A DNA stretch of 64,000 bases from CBDBZL01 sp031399025. GTDB taxonomy: Bacteria; Pseudomonadota; Alphaproteobacteria; Sphingomonadales; Sphingomonadaceae. The DNA lies in contig JANNOJ010000065.1 of assembly GCA_031399025.1 (NCBI GenBank), positions 1 through 64,000 of the forward strand, given 5' to 3'. The translations under genes were made by a program, and so were the position numbers. Below the pieces are notes generated by a model that worked only from the letters and a program-made list of their open reading frames with translations, did not search any database and had not been told where the DNA came from. This document shows positions 36,025 through 44,723 of the stretch, piece after piece. The first letter of the stretch is position 1. Every line of letters starts with the position of its first letter.

Positions 36025-37020
36025 TCAGAAATTGCGGGTCGCCGTCGTGGCGGGGGCGGCGAGCAGGTCCTCGAGCTGGCCATCCAGCTTGAGCATGGTC
36101 AGCGAGGCGCCGGCCATCTCCAGGCTGGTGCAATATTCGCCCACGTAATTGCGCGCCACCGTCAGCCCCAGCTCGGTCGCCAGCTCGTGCGCCTTGGCGT
36201 ACAGGACGTAGAGTTCGGCCGGCGGGGTGCCGCCCAGCCCGTTGACCATCAGCGCCACGCGGTCGCCGTTCACGAACGGCAGATCGGTCGCCACCGCTTC
36301 GAACAGCGTCGCGGTGATATCGTCGGCGCTGGTGATCTTGGCCCGGTGCCGGCCCGGTTCGCCGCGGATGCCCACGCCAATCTCGATCTCGTCGTCGGCC
36401 AGTTCGAAGATCGGCGTGCCGCTGGCCGGCGGAATGCAACTGGTCAGCGCCACCCCCATGGTGCGCACCTGGCCGTTCACCTTCTCGGCAATGGCCATGA
36501 CCTCCGTCAGGCTCGCCCCCGCCTCGGCGGCCGCGCCGCATGCCTTGATCACGAAGAAATTGCCCGCAACGCCGCGGCGACCCACGGTATGGAGCGAATC
36601 CTTCACCGCCACGTCGTCGTTGATGATGAGCTGTTCGACCCTGATGTCCTCTGCCCGGGCCAACTCGATGGCGGTCTCCCACGCCGTCCGGTCACCCTGG
36701 TAATTGTTGACCAGCACCAGCACGCCGGCGGGGGTGGCCAGCGCCTTGATGGTCTCATAGCAGGCATCCACCGGCGGCGCGGCGAACACCGGTCCCTGGC
36801 AAGCGCCCGAGAGCATGCCCGGACCCACCGCCATGAGATGCGCGGGCTCGTGTCCGGAGCCTGAGCCCTGGACGATCGACACCTTGTCGGCCGCCGGCCG
36901 GTCCTTGCGCTTGATCAGCTGGAACTCGGGATTGGCCTCGAGCAATTCGGGGTTGGCCAGCATCACGCCCCGCATGAACTCGGGTACGAAATCGGCGGGC
37001 TGGTTGACGAATTTCTTCAC
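36025..37020 (-). CDS. dhaK: Dihydroxyacetone kinase subunit DhaK
   Basis: Binds dihydroxyacetone covalently through a histidine and presents it for phosphorylation by DhaL. 331 residues from a GTG start (MKKFVNQPADFVPEFMRGVM) with AGGAGAG upstream. Key blocks: GSGSGHEPAHLMAVGPGMLS with the substrate-binding His, VLVLVNNYQGDRTAWETAIE, VGRRGVAGNFFVIKACGAAA, GIGIRGEPGRHR-type GVGIRGEPG, and MVNGLGGTPPAELY. Length and order are normal for the N-terminal DAK1 domain. The partner DhaL is only a fragment upstream (37122-37352), so phosphorylation may be lost, or served by a DhaL elsewhere. Confidence 0.93.
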   Translation of the reverse strand: MKKFVNQPADFVPEFMRGVMLANPELLEANPEFQLIKRKDRPAADKVSIVQGSGSGHEPAHLMAVGPGMLSGACQGPVFAAPPVDACYETIKALATPAGVLVLVNNYQGDRTAWETAIELARAEDIRVEQLIINDDVAVKDSLHTVGRRGVAGNFFVIKACGAAAEAGASLTEVMAIAEKVNGQVRTMGVALTSCIPPASGTPIFELADDEIEIGVGIRGEPGRHRAKITSADDITATLFEAVATDLPFVNGDRVALMVNGLGGTPPAELYVLYAKAHELATELGLTVARNYVGEYCTSLEMAGASLTMLKLDGQLEDLLAAPATTATRNF

Positions 37021-37121
37021 CTTGGTTGCTCTCCTAAGAACTCTCGCATGTGATCTAGGCCATGGCCCCGGCAAGCTCGGGCGCGCGGCGTTCGGGCGGA
37101 CTGCCGGATGCCGTGCACCGA

Positions 37122-37352
37122 TCATGCGTGTTTGGACACCAGCATCGAGAGCTTGAGCAGCATGGCGCCGATGTCGGGCTTGTCGAGCCCGGGCAGGCCA
37201 CGCTTGATCACCTTGCAGCCAGCGGTCAGCCAATTGCCGAAATCGCCGTTCCCGGCGAGACCGTCCAGGTCGCAGCAGTACATCTCGTTGCGGATCGCGG
37301 TATCCGCGGGGGTGTCGATCGCCTGCTCGCTGGCTGCTTGCGCGACCGCCAT
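37122..37352 (-). pseudogene. Truncated DhaL (DAK2 domain) fragment
   Basis: 76 residues. IRNEMYCCDLDGLAGNGDFG and NWLTAGCKVI, then PDIGAMLLKLSMLVSKHA, correspond to the first third of DhaL, including the Asp-rich ATP/Mg loop (normally DGxxGDGDHG; here DGLAGNGDFG). Normal DhaL is about 210 residues. The frame stops at SKHA where family members continue with a glycine-rich GGASGPLYG block. It is probably a deletion remnant, between the HAD gene and dhaK. Confidence 0.65.
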
Positions 37353-37382
37353 GTCTCTTGTCCTCCCTCATGATCGCCCCGG

Positions 37383-38126
37383 CTATGCCGGTTGCGCGCG
37401 GGCCGCAAGCTGGGCCAGATCGGCCAGCGTGATGGTGGCGTTCGGCGCGTCGCCCAGCTCGGGCGCCACCCTGGCCGCCTCGCGGAAATCCTCGTCCATC
37501 GTGTAGATGCTGGTGGTGACGAGCGTAGGCAGGCCGGCGCAGGTGGCCGCGAGCAGGCCGTTGCGGCTGTCCTCGATGACGATGCACTCGTGCGCCGCCG
37601 GCCCGCCCGCGCCCACCTTGAGCGACTGCTTGGCCAGTTGGTAGATCGCGGGGTCGGGCTTCTTCCTAGGCACCACGTCGCCGGCATGGACGAAGGCGAA
37701 CACGGCCTTGCGCGCCGGTCCCAGCAAGTCGAGCACCGCATCGATGAAGGCCGGGCTGGAGGTGGTGCACACGCCCAGCTTCACGCCCGCTGCGATCGCC
37801 TCGTCGACGATCCGCGCCACGCCCGGGCGCAGCGCCGCCTCGCCCGTGGCGATCATTGCGGCGGCGATTGCGGTTTTCCTCTGGTGCAGTTCGGCGATCA
37901 GCGCCGCGTTCGAGCCGAAGTCGTGCTCGGGCCAGCCGGCCTGCGCGAAGAAATGCGTCATCCGCTCCTTGCCGCCGGCCACCGGCAGCAGCTCGCCGTA
38001 CTGCGCAACGTCCCACTCGGCAGCTATGCCCATCGCCGCGAACGCGCGGTTGAAGGCGACGCGGTGGACGTCGCGCTCGCTGTCCACGAGCACCCCGTCG
38101 CAATCGAAGATCAGCGCCTTTATCAT
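37383..38126 (-). CDS. HAD-superfamily phosphatase (subfamily IA, CbbY-like)
   Basis: Cytoplasmic sugar-phosphate phosphatase, 247 residues. Motif I ALIFDCDGVLVDSE with the nucleophile Asp; motif II VCTTSS; motif III/IV KKPDPAIYQLAKQ and CIVIEDSRNG. A helical cap between motifs I and II places it with CbbY, beta-phosphoglucomutase and phosphoglycolate phosphatase types. It lies between an aldolase gene (12 bp upstream) and the Dha kinase genes, so it likely dephosphorylates an aldol product or intermediate. The exact substrate is unknown. Confidence 0.88.
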   Translation of the reverse strand: MIKALIFDCDGVLVDSERDVHRVAFNRAFAAMGIAAEWDVAQYGELLPVAGGKERMTHFFAQAGWPEHDFGSNAALIAELHQRKTAIAAAMIATGEAALRPGVARIVDEAIAAGVKLGVCTTSSPAFIDAVLDLLGPARKAVFAFVHAGDVVPRKKPDPAIYQLAKQSLKVGAGGPAAHECIVIEDSRNGLLAATCAGLPTLVTTSIYTMDEDFREAARVAPELGDAPNATITLADLAQLAARAQPA

Positions 38127-38138
38127 GCCGGCATCTCC

Positions 38139-39026
38139 TCAGGCAGCGAGCGAGAGCGTTGCGAGGAACGGCCGCGCCTGGTCCTTGCCGCCGAACTTCT
38201 CGATGAAGGAGGCGAACAGGTCGCGGCACGCCCGGTACTGCGCGTCGATCACCCGCAGCGGCTCGTAATCGTCCGGGTTCTGGCGGTGGTACTCGACGAA
38301 GCTGTGCACGAACACGTGCTTGAGGTTGGTCGAGATGTTGATCTTGGCCGAACCCCGCGCGATCGCCTGGGCGAAAGCCTCGTCGCTCAGCCCGGTGCCG
38401 CCATGCAGCGCCATGGGTGTGCGGGTGGCGGCATTGATCGCGGCGATGCGGTCGAAATCCACCTTGGGCTCGCCCTTGTAATAGCCGTGCGCCGTGCCCA
38501 CCGCGCAGGCGAACGCGGACAGGTCGAGCGCATCGCAGAAGGCCTTGGCATCGGCCGGGTCGGTCAGCATGGAGGCTTCCTCGGCCACGTGGGCGTCATC
38601 TTCCACGCCCATGATCTGGCCCAGTTCGGCCTCCATGCCCACGCCGTAGCGCTCGGCGATGTCGCGCACGCGCTTGGACAGCTCCAGGTTCTCCTCGAAC
38701 GGCAGCTCGGAGGCATCGACCATGATCGAGGTCCAGCCCGCCCTGGCGCAGGCCTCGATCATCGCGAGATCGCTGCAATGGTCGAGGTGGAGCACGACGG
38801 GGGAGGGCGAATCCTCGGCCGCAGTACGCACCCAGGACACGATTTCCTTATGGCTCCAGTACTTTACCGTCTTCGCGCTGACCTGGCAGATGACCGGGCC
38901 GCGGATGCTCTCGGCCGCTTCGACCATGCCCTTGACGGTGCCGTAATCGACCAGGTTGAAGGCCGCCACCGCATAGCCGCTGTCCAGCGCATGGCGTAGC
39001 AGCGGCTTCATATGTACCAGCGGCAT
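38139..39026 (-). CDS. Class II fructose-bisphosphate aldolase family protein
   Basis: Zn-dependent aldolase, 295 residues, cytoplasmic. VVLHLDHCSDLAMIEACARA gives the catalytic Asp and first Zn ligand His, EAELGQIMGVEDD a further ligand region, AVGTAHGYYKGEPKVDFDR and MALHGGTGLSDEAFAQAIAR the other His ligands and phosphate loop, and KINISTNLKH the Schiff-independent DHAP site. The family joins DHAP with an aldehyde (fructose-, tagatose-, sulfo- or other bisphosphates). With a HAD phosphatase and Dha kinase in the same operon, a DHA/DHAP-linked sugar pathway is inferred. Confidence 0.92.
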   Translation of the reverse strand: MPLVHMKPLLRHALDSGYAVAAFNLVDYGTVKGMVEAAESIRGPVICQVSAKTVKYWSHKEIVSWVRTAAEDSPSPVVLHLDHCSDLAMIEACARAGWTSIMVDASELPFEENLELSKRVRDIAERYGVGMEAELGQIMGVEDDAHVAEEASMLTDPADAKAFCDALDLSAFACAVGTAHGYYKGEPKVDFDRIAAINAATRTPMALHGGTGLSDEAFAQAIARGSAKINISTNLKHVFVHSFVEYHRQNPDDYEPLRVIDAQYRACRDLFASFIEKFGGKDQARPFLATLSLAA

Positions 39027-39716
39027 GACTTCTCTCCATCGGCGGCCGGGTGCGCTCCCTGGTACGAGCCACGCGGGGCCGCTTTCGAATCGCGCCCATG
39101 ACTACCGTCGTGCGTGGTCTCTAGCCGATAACGCCTGCACGATGCAGGGCCGATTGAGACAGTCCGTCTTGGCCCCTTGCGCCACTCGCGCCGCGCTGAC
39201 CATCGCGCGCGGCGGCGTTGCTGGGACGTCTGGCGGGCGACAAGGTAGAGGGGAACAAGGCCGATCGGCGCCTCGCCGGGCCCTGGTGGTCCTGTTTTTT
39301 GGATCGGGCGCACAGCGGCACGGGCCGTCCCGCCGTGCCGATCACAGCTTCCCGCATGAGATCGACCGGGCGACGCGATCGCGTTCCGAACGGATGAAGC
39401 CGTTGCCTAGCGGTTCGAGATTTTTCGAGCCGACGCGCCGACTTGCTCCGGGTCTGTTCGAAAACCCCCGGATTGCGCGCGCTCCCTGTCGACGCTGGTG
39501 GCTGCTCAGGGCCTCTTAGGTACAGCGGCTTCGATCCAACCACTTGCATCGGCATAAACCTACATCAACTCATCGATCAGCGGCTAAGCTATAGGTGCAG
39601 GCCTGCCCCGCCTGCCCGTTTGTATCTATTTCCAGACCGAAGATCGCGGTTCTGCAAGAGCAAGTCAGGACATTGCCTACACCTCGATCCAAATTTTCCC
39701 GAACAAGGTTGTCCCG
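39027..39716. other. 690-bp gap without a supported gene
   Basis: Open frames are present on both strands but have no protein-like composition, ribosome binding site or recognisable motif. It separates the aldolase operon from the divergent Crp-kinase fusion gene and may carry both promoters. I see no repeat or RNA gene in it. Confidence 0.5.
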
Positions 39717-41336
39717 ATGGCAAGCCAAACAGAGATCTGCTCCTTTCCCCGCCGCAAATCGAGAACATTACGGGCCGTGCCGCTAGCCCCGGGGCGCCGG
39801 CGCGACCCAAATCCCTTCATCGATCGCGTTCAGGCGGAAAGCCGCCTCGATCAAGGCACGCTGGAAGCGCTGCGATCGCTGTGCCTCCAGCCCAAGAAGG
39901 CGGCGGCCAAGCAGCAGATCGTTGCCGACGGTGTCCGCACGGGCAATCTGCACATCCTGCTGAGCGGCTGGGCGAGCCGATGTCGGGACTTTGCCAGCGG
40001 CCGCCGGCAAATCACCGCGCTCGTGCTTCCGGGCGACATCTGCGACATCGAAAATTTGTACATCGAGACCCCGGACCAATCGGTGGAGGCGCTCACCCCA
40101 TGCGAGTTCGCCACCATCCCGCGCCTGCAGCTGAAGGAGCTGATGCAGCGCGACGCCGGCCTCAAGGAAGCCGTCGGCCGCTTGGCTGCGCTCGAGAACA
40201 TCATGCAGCGAGAGCGCAATGCCAGCCTGGGGCAGCGTCAGGCGCTGGAACGCACCGCCCATCTGCTGTGCGAGTTGCGGGCGCGGCTTGAAGCGAACGG
40301 CGACGTTGACGGCAGCAGCTGCCGCGTCCCGCTGACCCAGGTCCAGCTCGGGGAGGTGCTCGGCCTCACCTCCATTCACGTGAACCGGGTGTTGAAGGTC
40401 CTGCGTGCCCGCGACCTGGTGGACAAGCGCCGGGACTGCCTGACCATCCTCGACTGGAGGAAGCTGACCTCCCTGGCGGGTTTTTCCGCGGCCTACCTCC
40501 ATGTCGATGACCGGGCGAACGCGGGGGCCGCGTTCGGTTCGGGCGCCAACCTGGGGCTAGATGGTGGAGTGGACGCCGCGGGCGTTCCGGGCGGCCGATT
40601 GGACGAGGGTGAGGAGCTGCGTGACCGGCTGAGCAATTTCGTCACCGTGGCGCAATCGCTGGTGAACCTGTCAATCCGCGGTGACAGACCGCTTGAGGAG
40701 GAGCGGGTGCAACTGAACCGCCGGCTGGCCGCGATGGGCGGCGCGGCGGACGTGCTGGCGCGCGGCAAACGCCATGGAGGCGCGTTGCGCGATGCCATTC
40801 ATGAAGCCCTGCAGATTGCCGGGGGTGTGAGTCCGCGCATCCGCTGCAACGGCCCTGATCTGCAGCTGACCGGACAGGCGGTGATGACCATCAGCCTGGC
40901 GCTGCACGAGCTGCAGACCAACGCCCTGAAATACGGCGCCTTGTCGACCGCCGAGGGGTCGGTCGACCTGTTCTGGGAGGTCGTCCGGCGGGACCCTGGA
41001 GACCAGCTGTGGATGCAGTGGTCCGAACATGACGGGCCGGCGGTAAAGCCTCCCGAAAGCGAGGGCTTCGGCACGCATTTGGTCACCCAGGGAACCGGCC
41101 GGGCGCTCGGCGGGCTGGCCGAGGTCGACTATACGCCCGCCGGTCTCACCTGGGTCCTGACCGCGCCGCTGGCCCGGATCGCCGCGGTCCAGGGCATCGG
41201 GGCGGCGGTATCGAGCGGTACTGATGACGAAGGTGTCGCGGGGCTGACCGATCCCGTCGCTTGCCGGCATGACCGACAAACCGAGGGCCAGGCGTTTTCT
41301 TCATTTTTCGCGCCGGTGAGCGAAAAGCAGTCCTGA
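39717..41336 (+). CDS. Crp/Fnr regulator fused to a HWE-type kinase-like module
   Basis: 539 residues, cytoplasmic. Residues 34-160 form a cNMP-binding-like beta-roll (LHILLSGWASRCRDF, ITALVLPGDICDIENLYIE), and 205-248 a Crp-type winged helix (LTQVQLGEVLGLTSIHVNRV, LKVLRARDLV). After a glycine-rich linker, residues 296-485 resemble an HWE/HisKA_2 histidine kinase: a dimerisation helix (ELRDRLSNFVTVAQSLVNLS), N-box ALHELQTNALKYGAL, and G-box EGFGTHLV. The phosphoacceptor His of the usual ELxHRxxN motif is Asp303 here, so classical autophosphorylation looks impossible. The domain order DNA-binding then kinase is unusual. A Mn catalase gene follows 95 bp downstream on the same strand. Confidence 0.8.
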   Translation: MASQTEICSFPRRKSRTLRAVPLAPGRRRDPNPFIDRVQAESRLDQGTLEALRSLCLQPKKAAAKQQIVADGVRTGNLHILLSGWASRCRDFASGRRQITALVLPGDICDIENLYIETPDQSVEALTPCEFATIPRLQLKELMQRDAGLKEAVGRLAALENIMQRERNASLGQRQALERTAHLLCELRARLEANGDVDGSSCRVPLTQVQLGEVLGLTSIHVNRVLKVLRARDLVDKRRDCLTILDWRKLTSLAGFSAAYLHVDDRANAGAAFGSGANLGLDGGVDAAGVPGGRLDEGEELRDRLSNFVTVAQSLVNLSIRGDRPLEEERVQLNRRLAAMGGAADVLARGKRHGGALRDAIHEALQIAGGVSPRIRCNGPDLQLTGQAVMTISLALHELQTNALKYGALSTAEGSVDLFWEVVRRDPGDQLWMQWSEHDGPAVKPPESEGFGTHLVTQGTGRALGGLAEVDYTPAGLTWVLTAPLARIAAVQGIGAAVSSGTDDEGVAGLTDPVACRHDRQTEGQAFSSFFAPVSEKQS

Positions 41337-41377
41337 ATCACGTTGAAACTGGAAATCCGTGCCGCTCCCGAATTGCT

Positions 41378-41402
41378 GGAACAGGCCCTGGAGGGACCCG
41401 TT
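41378..41402 (+). promoter_or_regulatory. EcfG-type general stress promoter of the Mn catalase gene
   Basis: GGAAC (41378-41382), 17 bp, then GTT (41400-41402, preceded by CC). This matches the alphaproteobacterial EcfG consensus GGAAC-N16-17-CGTT. It ends 29 bp before the katN start, a normal leader length. The known EcfG control of Mn catalases in sphingomonads and rhizobia supports it. Confidence 0.75.
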
Positions 41403-41431
41403 AGAGCAGGGTATCCGACAGGAGAGTCCCC

Positions 41432-42382
41432 ATGTTCATGCACAATAAGCGCCTCCAGTTTACCGTCCGAGTAGCCGAGCCGAACCCCCGCCTGGCCACC
41501 ATGATGCTCGAACAGTTCGGCGGGGCGGACGGCGAACTGGCCGCCGCCATGCAGTATTTCACGCAGGCGCTGGGCGAAGAGGATGCCGGCCGCAAAGACC
41601 TGTTGCTCGACATCGCGACCGAGGAATTGAGCCACCTGGAGGTCATCGGGTCCATCGTCGCCATGCTCAACAAGGGCGTGAAGGCGAACCTGGCCGAGGG
41701 CGCGATGGCCGAGGCGGAGCTGTATCGCGAGATCGGCGCCAGCGGCGTCAGCGCCAAGGAATCGCTGCTGTTCGGCGGCGGCCCCGCGCTGATCGATTCC
41801 GCGGGCGTGCCTTGGACCGCGGCCTATATCGACAGCCGCTCCGAACCCACCGCCGACCTGCGTTCGAACATCGCCGCCGAGAGCCGCGCCAAGATTGTCT
41901 ACGAGCGGCTGATCAACATTACCGACGACCCGGGCATCAAGGAAGCGCTCGGCTTCCTCATGACCCGCGAGGTCGCCCACCAGAAGTCGTTCGAGAAGGC
42001 GCTTTACGCCATCGAGGACAATTTCCCCCCGGGCAAGCTGCCGGGCATCGAGCCCTATGCCAGCATGTACGTCAATGCCTCGCAGGGCGAAGGCGACGCC
42101 ACCGGTCCGTGGAACAGCGGCGAGCAATGGGAGCGCATGGACGAGCTGGTTCCGGCCGACGGCAGCGAGGGCCGCGCCTCGGTGCGGCTCCATGACCACG
42201 ATCTGGCGATTGTCCAGGCGCTCGCCGCCCGGACGTCGTCAGACCCCGAGAGCGACCCGGTGACCGGCGCCGACCTCGGCGCGGGTCCGGGTTCGGGCCG
42301 GATCAGCGGCGCCGACATGGGCGGCGCAAAGGACGCCACCGATGCTGCCCGAATGGCCCAGGCGATGACGGTCGAGTCCTGA
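41432..42382 (+). CDS. katN: Manganese catalase
   Basis: Dimanganese (non-haem) catalase that disproportionates hydrogen peroxide; cytoplasmic, 316 residues. The four-helix bundle ligands are visible: GGADGELAAAMQYFTQA (Glu), DIATEELSHLEVIG (Glu and His), IAAESRAKIVYERL (Glu) and MTREVAHQKSFEKAL (Glu/His). The C-terminal tail is low-complexity (DLGAGPGSGRISGADMGGAK). The ATG at 41432 has GGAGAG 5 bp upstream. An EcfG-type promoter precedes it and a strong hairpin follows. Confidence 0.95.
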   Translation: MFMHNKRLQFTVRVAEPNPRLATMMLEQFGGADGELAAAMQYFTQALGEEDAGRKDLLLDIATEELSHLEVIGSIVAMLNKGVKANLAEGAMAEAELYREIGASGVSAKESLLFGGGPALIDSAGVPWTAAYIDSRSEPTADLRSNIAAESRAKIVYERLINITDDPGIKEALGFLMTREVAHQKSFEKALYAIEDNFPPGKLPGIEPYASMYVNASQGEGDATGPWNSGEQWERMDELVPADGSEGRASVRLHDHDLAIVQALAARTSSDPESDPVTGADLGAGPGSGRISGADMGGAKDATDAARMAQAMTVES

Positions 42383-42390
42383 GGGGCAAC

Positions 42391-42423
42391 GGCAGCGTTC
42401 CTCCCGGCTGGAGGGACGCTGCC
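42391..42423 (+). terminator. Hairpin terminator after katN
   Basis: GGCAGCGT-T-CCTCC / GGAGG-G-ACGCTGCC pair as a 14-bp stem with one G-T wobble and a CGGCT loop, 8 bp after the stop. There is no T run, but the stem is very stable. Confidence 0.6.
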
Positions 42424-42690
42424 GACGCCTGCGGGTGCCCTGGCGATTTTTCGGCGGCGCCCGCTCGCTGACCTCGTCTCGGACCCTTGCCTGGTGTCCC
42501 CGAACCCTCCCCAACATCGGCACCCCCCGCCAAAGGCCAGACCGGGGGAGGCGCTCGCTCACGAGCTGATCGCAGGTGCCGGTAAGCGGCCATCGCCTGC
42601 TCGGTGTTGACGGCGGGCTGGTGGCCATGGCAATGGCCCGAGCGCATAGCGGCAAACCAAATCGTGCCGGCAGGCGTAAGTGCTTGCAAT

Positions 42691-42764
42691 GCGGGCGTAG
42701 CTCAATGGCAGAGCAGAAGCTTCCCAAGCTTACGACGAGGGTTCGATTCCCTTCGCCCGCTCCA
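42691..42764 (+). tRNA. tRNA-Gly (anticodon CCC)
   Basis: 74-nt cloverleaf with acceptor GCGGGCG/CGCCCGC, D arm GCTC...GAGC, anticodon loop TTCCCAA giving CCC, T arm GAGGG-TTCGATT-CCCTT, discriminator T and an encoded CCA end. The anticodon stem has one mismatch at its base. GG(G)-reading glycine isoacceptor, fitting a high-GC genome. Confidence 0.93.
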
Positions 42765-42806
42765 CGGCTGCCGGTTGGGCCAATTCGGCTGGCGCGGGCG
42801 CGAGGG

Positions 42807-43433
42807 CTAGCCTAGGGGTCCGATCGACAGATTGTCGGCGAACAGCAGGCGTCCGCCCGACAGGTTCCACAGCGCCTCGCGGAAATCGTCGGGACCCATG
42901 GCGAAGCAGCCGTCCGAGCGGCCCAGCCGGCCCCATTGCGCGATATGCCCCGGCGTCGCGTAATCGGCCGAATGCATGACGATGGCGCGCGGCAAGGCGT
43001 TCGAATTGTCCGGGTCGAGCCCGCCGAGTCGGATCGAGGTGCCGTAGCGGCCCTTGTACCATTCCCAGGTGACGTAGGCGCCGCGGCTCGTCATCAGCGA
43101 GCCTTCGCGATTGGAGAAGCGGTTGAGCCAGCCGTCGTGCTCGGGATCCGAGCCCTTGCCGTGGGTGACGTAGAACGAGCGGACCGCCCCGTTCTCCAGA
43201 TTGGCGAAGTGGAAGCGCGGCTGCGAGGAATGCACTCCGAAGTCCGCGATCCCGGCAATGTCGCGCCGCCACAGCGCCTCGCCCGCGCGCGCGACCTCGG
43301 CCTGGGCGATCTGCAGAATCCGCCGCTCGCGCGGCGCTGCGGCCGCCTGCGCAAAGACCCGCCGGGGGAGCGTCAAGGCGGCGGTGCCGGCGATGGCGGT
43401 GGCGAGCAGGTGGCGGCGGGCGATGGGGGCCAT
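42807..43433 (-). CDS. Murein L,D-transpeptidase catalytic-domain protein (YkuD_2 type)
   Basis: Exported, 208 residues. N-terminus MAPIARRHLLATAIAGTAAL looks like a Tat or Sec signal, with cleavage near VFAQA. The catalytic domain shows NREGSLMTSRGAYVTWEWYK, then AIVMHSADYATPGHIAQWGR and LGRSDGCFAMGPDDF: the His and the SxGC cysteine of L,D-transpeptidases. It probably makes or breaks 3-3 peptidoglycan cross-links or modifies the wall. It is convergent with the tRNA-Gly gene. Confidence 0.88.
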   Translation of the reverse strand: MAPIARRHLLATAIAGTAALTLPRRVFAQAAAAPRERRILQIAQAEVARAGEALWRRDIAGIADFGVHSSQPRFHFANLENGAVRSFYVTHGKGSDPEHDGWLNRFSNREGSLMTSRGAYVTWEWYKGRYGTSIRLGGLDPDNSNALPRAIVMHSADYATPGHIAQWGRLGRSDGCFAMGPDDFREALWNLSGGRLLFADNLSIGPLG

Positions 43434-43588
43434 GCGCTGGCCTATGCCACAAGACCGCTGGCCATGTCATGAATGCAAGTGCGCCGCCCGCACGATCGGC
43501 GGCTGGGCGTATGCGGATGGTGCGACAGGCTGACCCAATCCATCGACATTCACTTCTGGAATTCGGCCGCGGAACTGGCGCTGCGCCA

Positions 43589-44527
43589 TCACGACGGCAC
43601 CGGCTCGCCGGGATGGTGGACCGGCGGGTGGAGCGCATTCTCCCGCGCCATCGCCAGCATCGAGCGGGCGTGCCGGTAGGCCACCACGCGCGGATCGCTG
43701 CCGTAGCCGCCCCCCAGCGTGCTGGCGACCGGCAGCCCGCGCCGGCGCGCCTCGGCGACGACGAAGCGATCGCGCGCCGCCAGCCCTGCATCGGTCAGCG
43801 CCAGCCGGCCGAGCCGGTCGTCGCGGTGCGGATCGACGCCCGCCTGGTAGAGCACGATATCGGGCGCGAAATCGTCGATTATCGGCGGCAGCACCCGTTC
43901 CAGCGCCTCCAGGTAGGTGGCATCGTCGGTCCCGTCGGCGAGCGGCACGTCGAGGCTGGAGCGGGCCTTGCGGTGCGGGAAGTTCTTCTCGGCGTGGAGC
44001 GAGAGCGTGAAGATGTCCGCGCGCCCGGCGGTGAGCAGCGCCGTGCCGTCGCCCTGATGGACGTCGCAATCCACGATCAGCACCCGGGCCGCGTCGCCCT
44101 CGGCGATCAGCCGGTTGGCGGTGACCGCAAGGTCGTTGAACACGCAATAGCCCGCGCCCGTATCGGCCCGCGCATGGTGGCTGCCCGCCGCGCTGTTGGC
44201 GGCGTAGCCGTGGCGCATCGCCAGCTTGGCCGCCAGCCAGGTGCCGCCATTGGTGTGGGCGACGCGGGCGGCGATGCGCAGCGTCACCGGAAAGCCGATC
44301 CGGCGCTCCTTTTCCGGCGGCACCTCGGCGGCGAAGACCTGCGCCACGTATTCAGGATCGTGCACCGCCTCCAGCCATTCGCGCGGGAGGGGCTCGGGGG
44401 CGTGCTCGGTCAGCGGATAGCCGCTGTCGCGCAAGGCGACCATGACCGCCATGTACTTGTCGAAGCGGAAGGTGCCGCGGGTCGGGGCCGGGGCGGCGTA
44501 ATCGACATGGTGGACCACGTGGAGCAT
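43589..44527 (-). CDS. Histone deacetylase-like amidohydrolase
   Basis: Zn-dependent deacetylase of the AcuC/HDAC class II-like family, 312 residues, cytoplasmic. GSHHARADTGAGYCVFNDLA holds the two catalytic His, VLIVDCDVHQGDGTALL the Asp-x-His Zn ligands, VLYQAGVDPHRDDRLGRLAL the third Asp, and TLGGGYGSDP the Gly-rich loop with catalytic Tyr. Substrates in bacteria may be acetylated polyamines, acetoin-pathway regulators or other amides. No co-operonic partner helps to decide. Confidence 0.92.
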   Translation of the reverse strand: MLHVVHHVDYAAPAPTRGTFRFDKYMAVMVALRDSGYPLTEHAPEPLPREWLEAVHDPEYVAQVFAAEVPPEKERRIGFPVTLRIAARVAHTNGGTWLAAKLAMRHGYAANSAAGSHHARADTGAGYCVFNDLAVTANRLIAEGDAARVLIVDCDVHQGDGTALLTAGRADIFTLSLHAEKNFPHRKARSSLDVPLADGTDDATYLEALERVLPPIIDDFAPDIVLYQAGVDPHRDDRLGRLALTDAGLAARDRFVVAEARRRGLPVASTLGGGYGSDPRVVAYRHARSMLAMARENALHPPVHHPGEPVPS

Positions 44528-44723
44528 CGGCTACTTTTTCAGTCCCAAGCGTCCGCTCGCGACTGCATTCTCAGACTGTCCGATAATTCAGGCATTGCCT
44601 TCATTGTTCATCTTCATGCTCAAACGCTTCCGTCTGCTTCTTGGCGAGACTTCATGCCGCTGCGACAGCCAGTGCCCCGGCGACGAGAGTTGCAACCGCA
44701 TCCAAGGGAAGTCGGCCACGCCG

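Noticed and set aside
39121..39555. A 144-codon minus-strand frame in the 39 kb gap.
   Set aside because: Arg/Ser/Pro-rich low-information sequence with no ribosome binding site or family resemblance.
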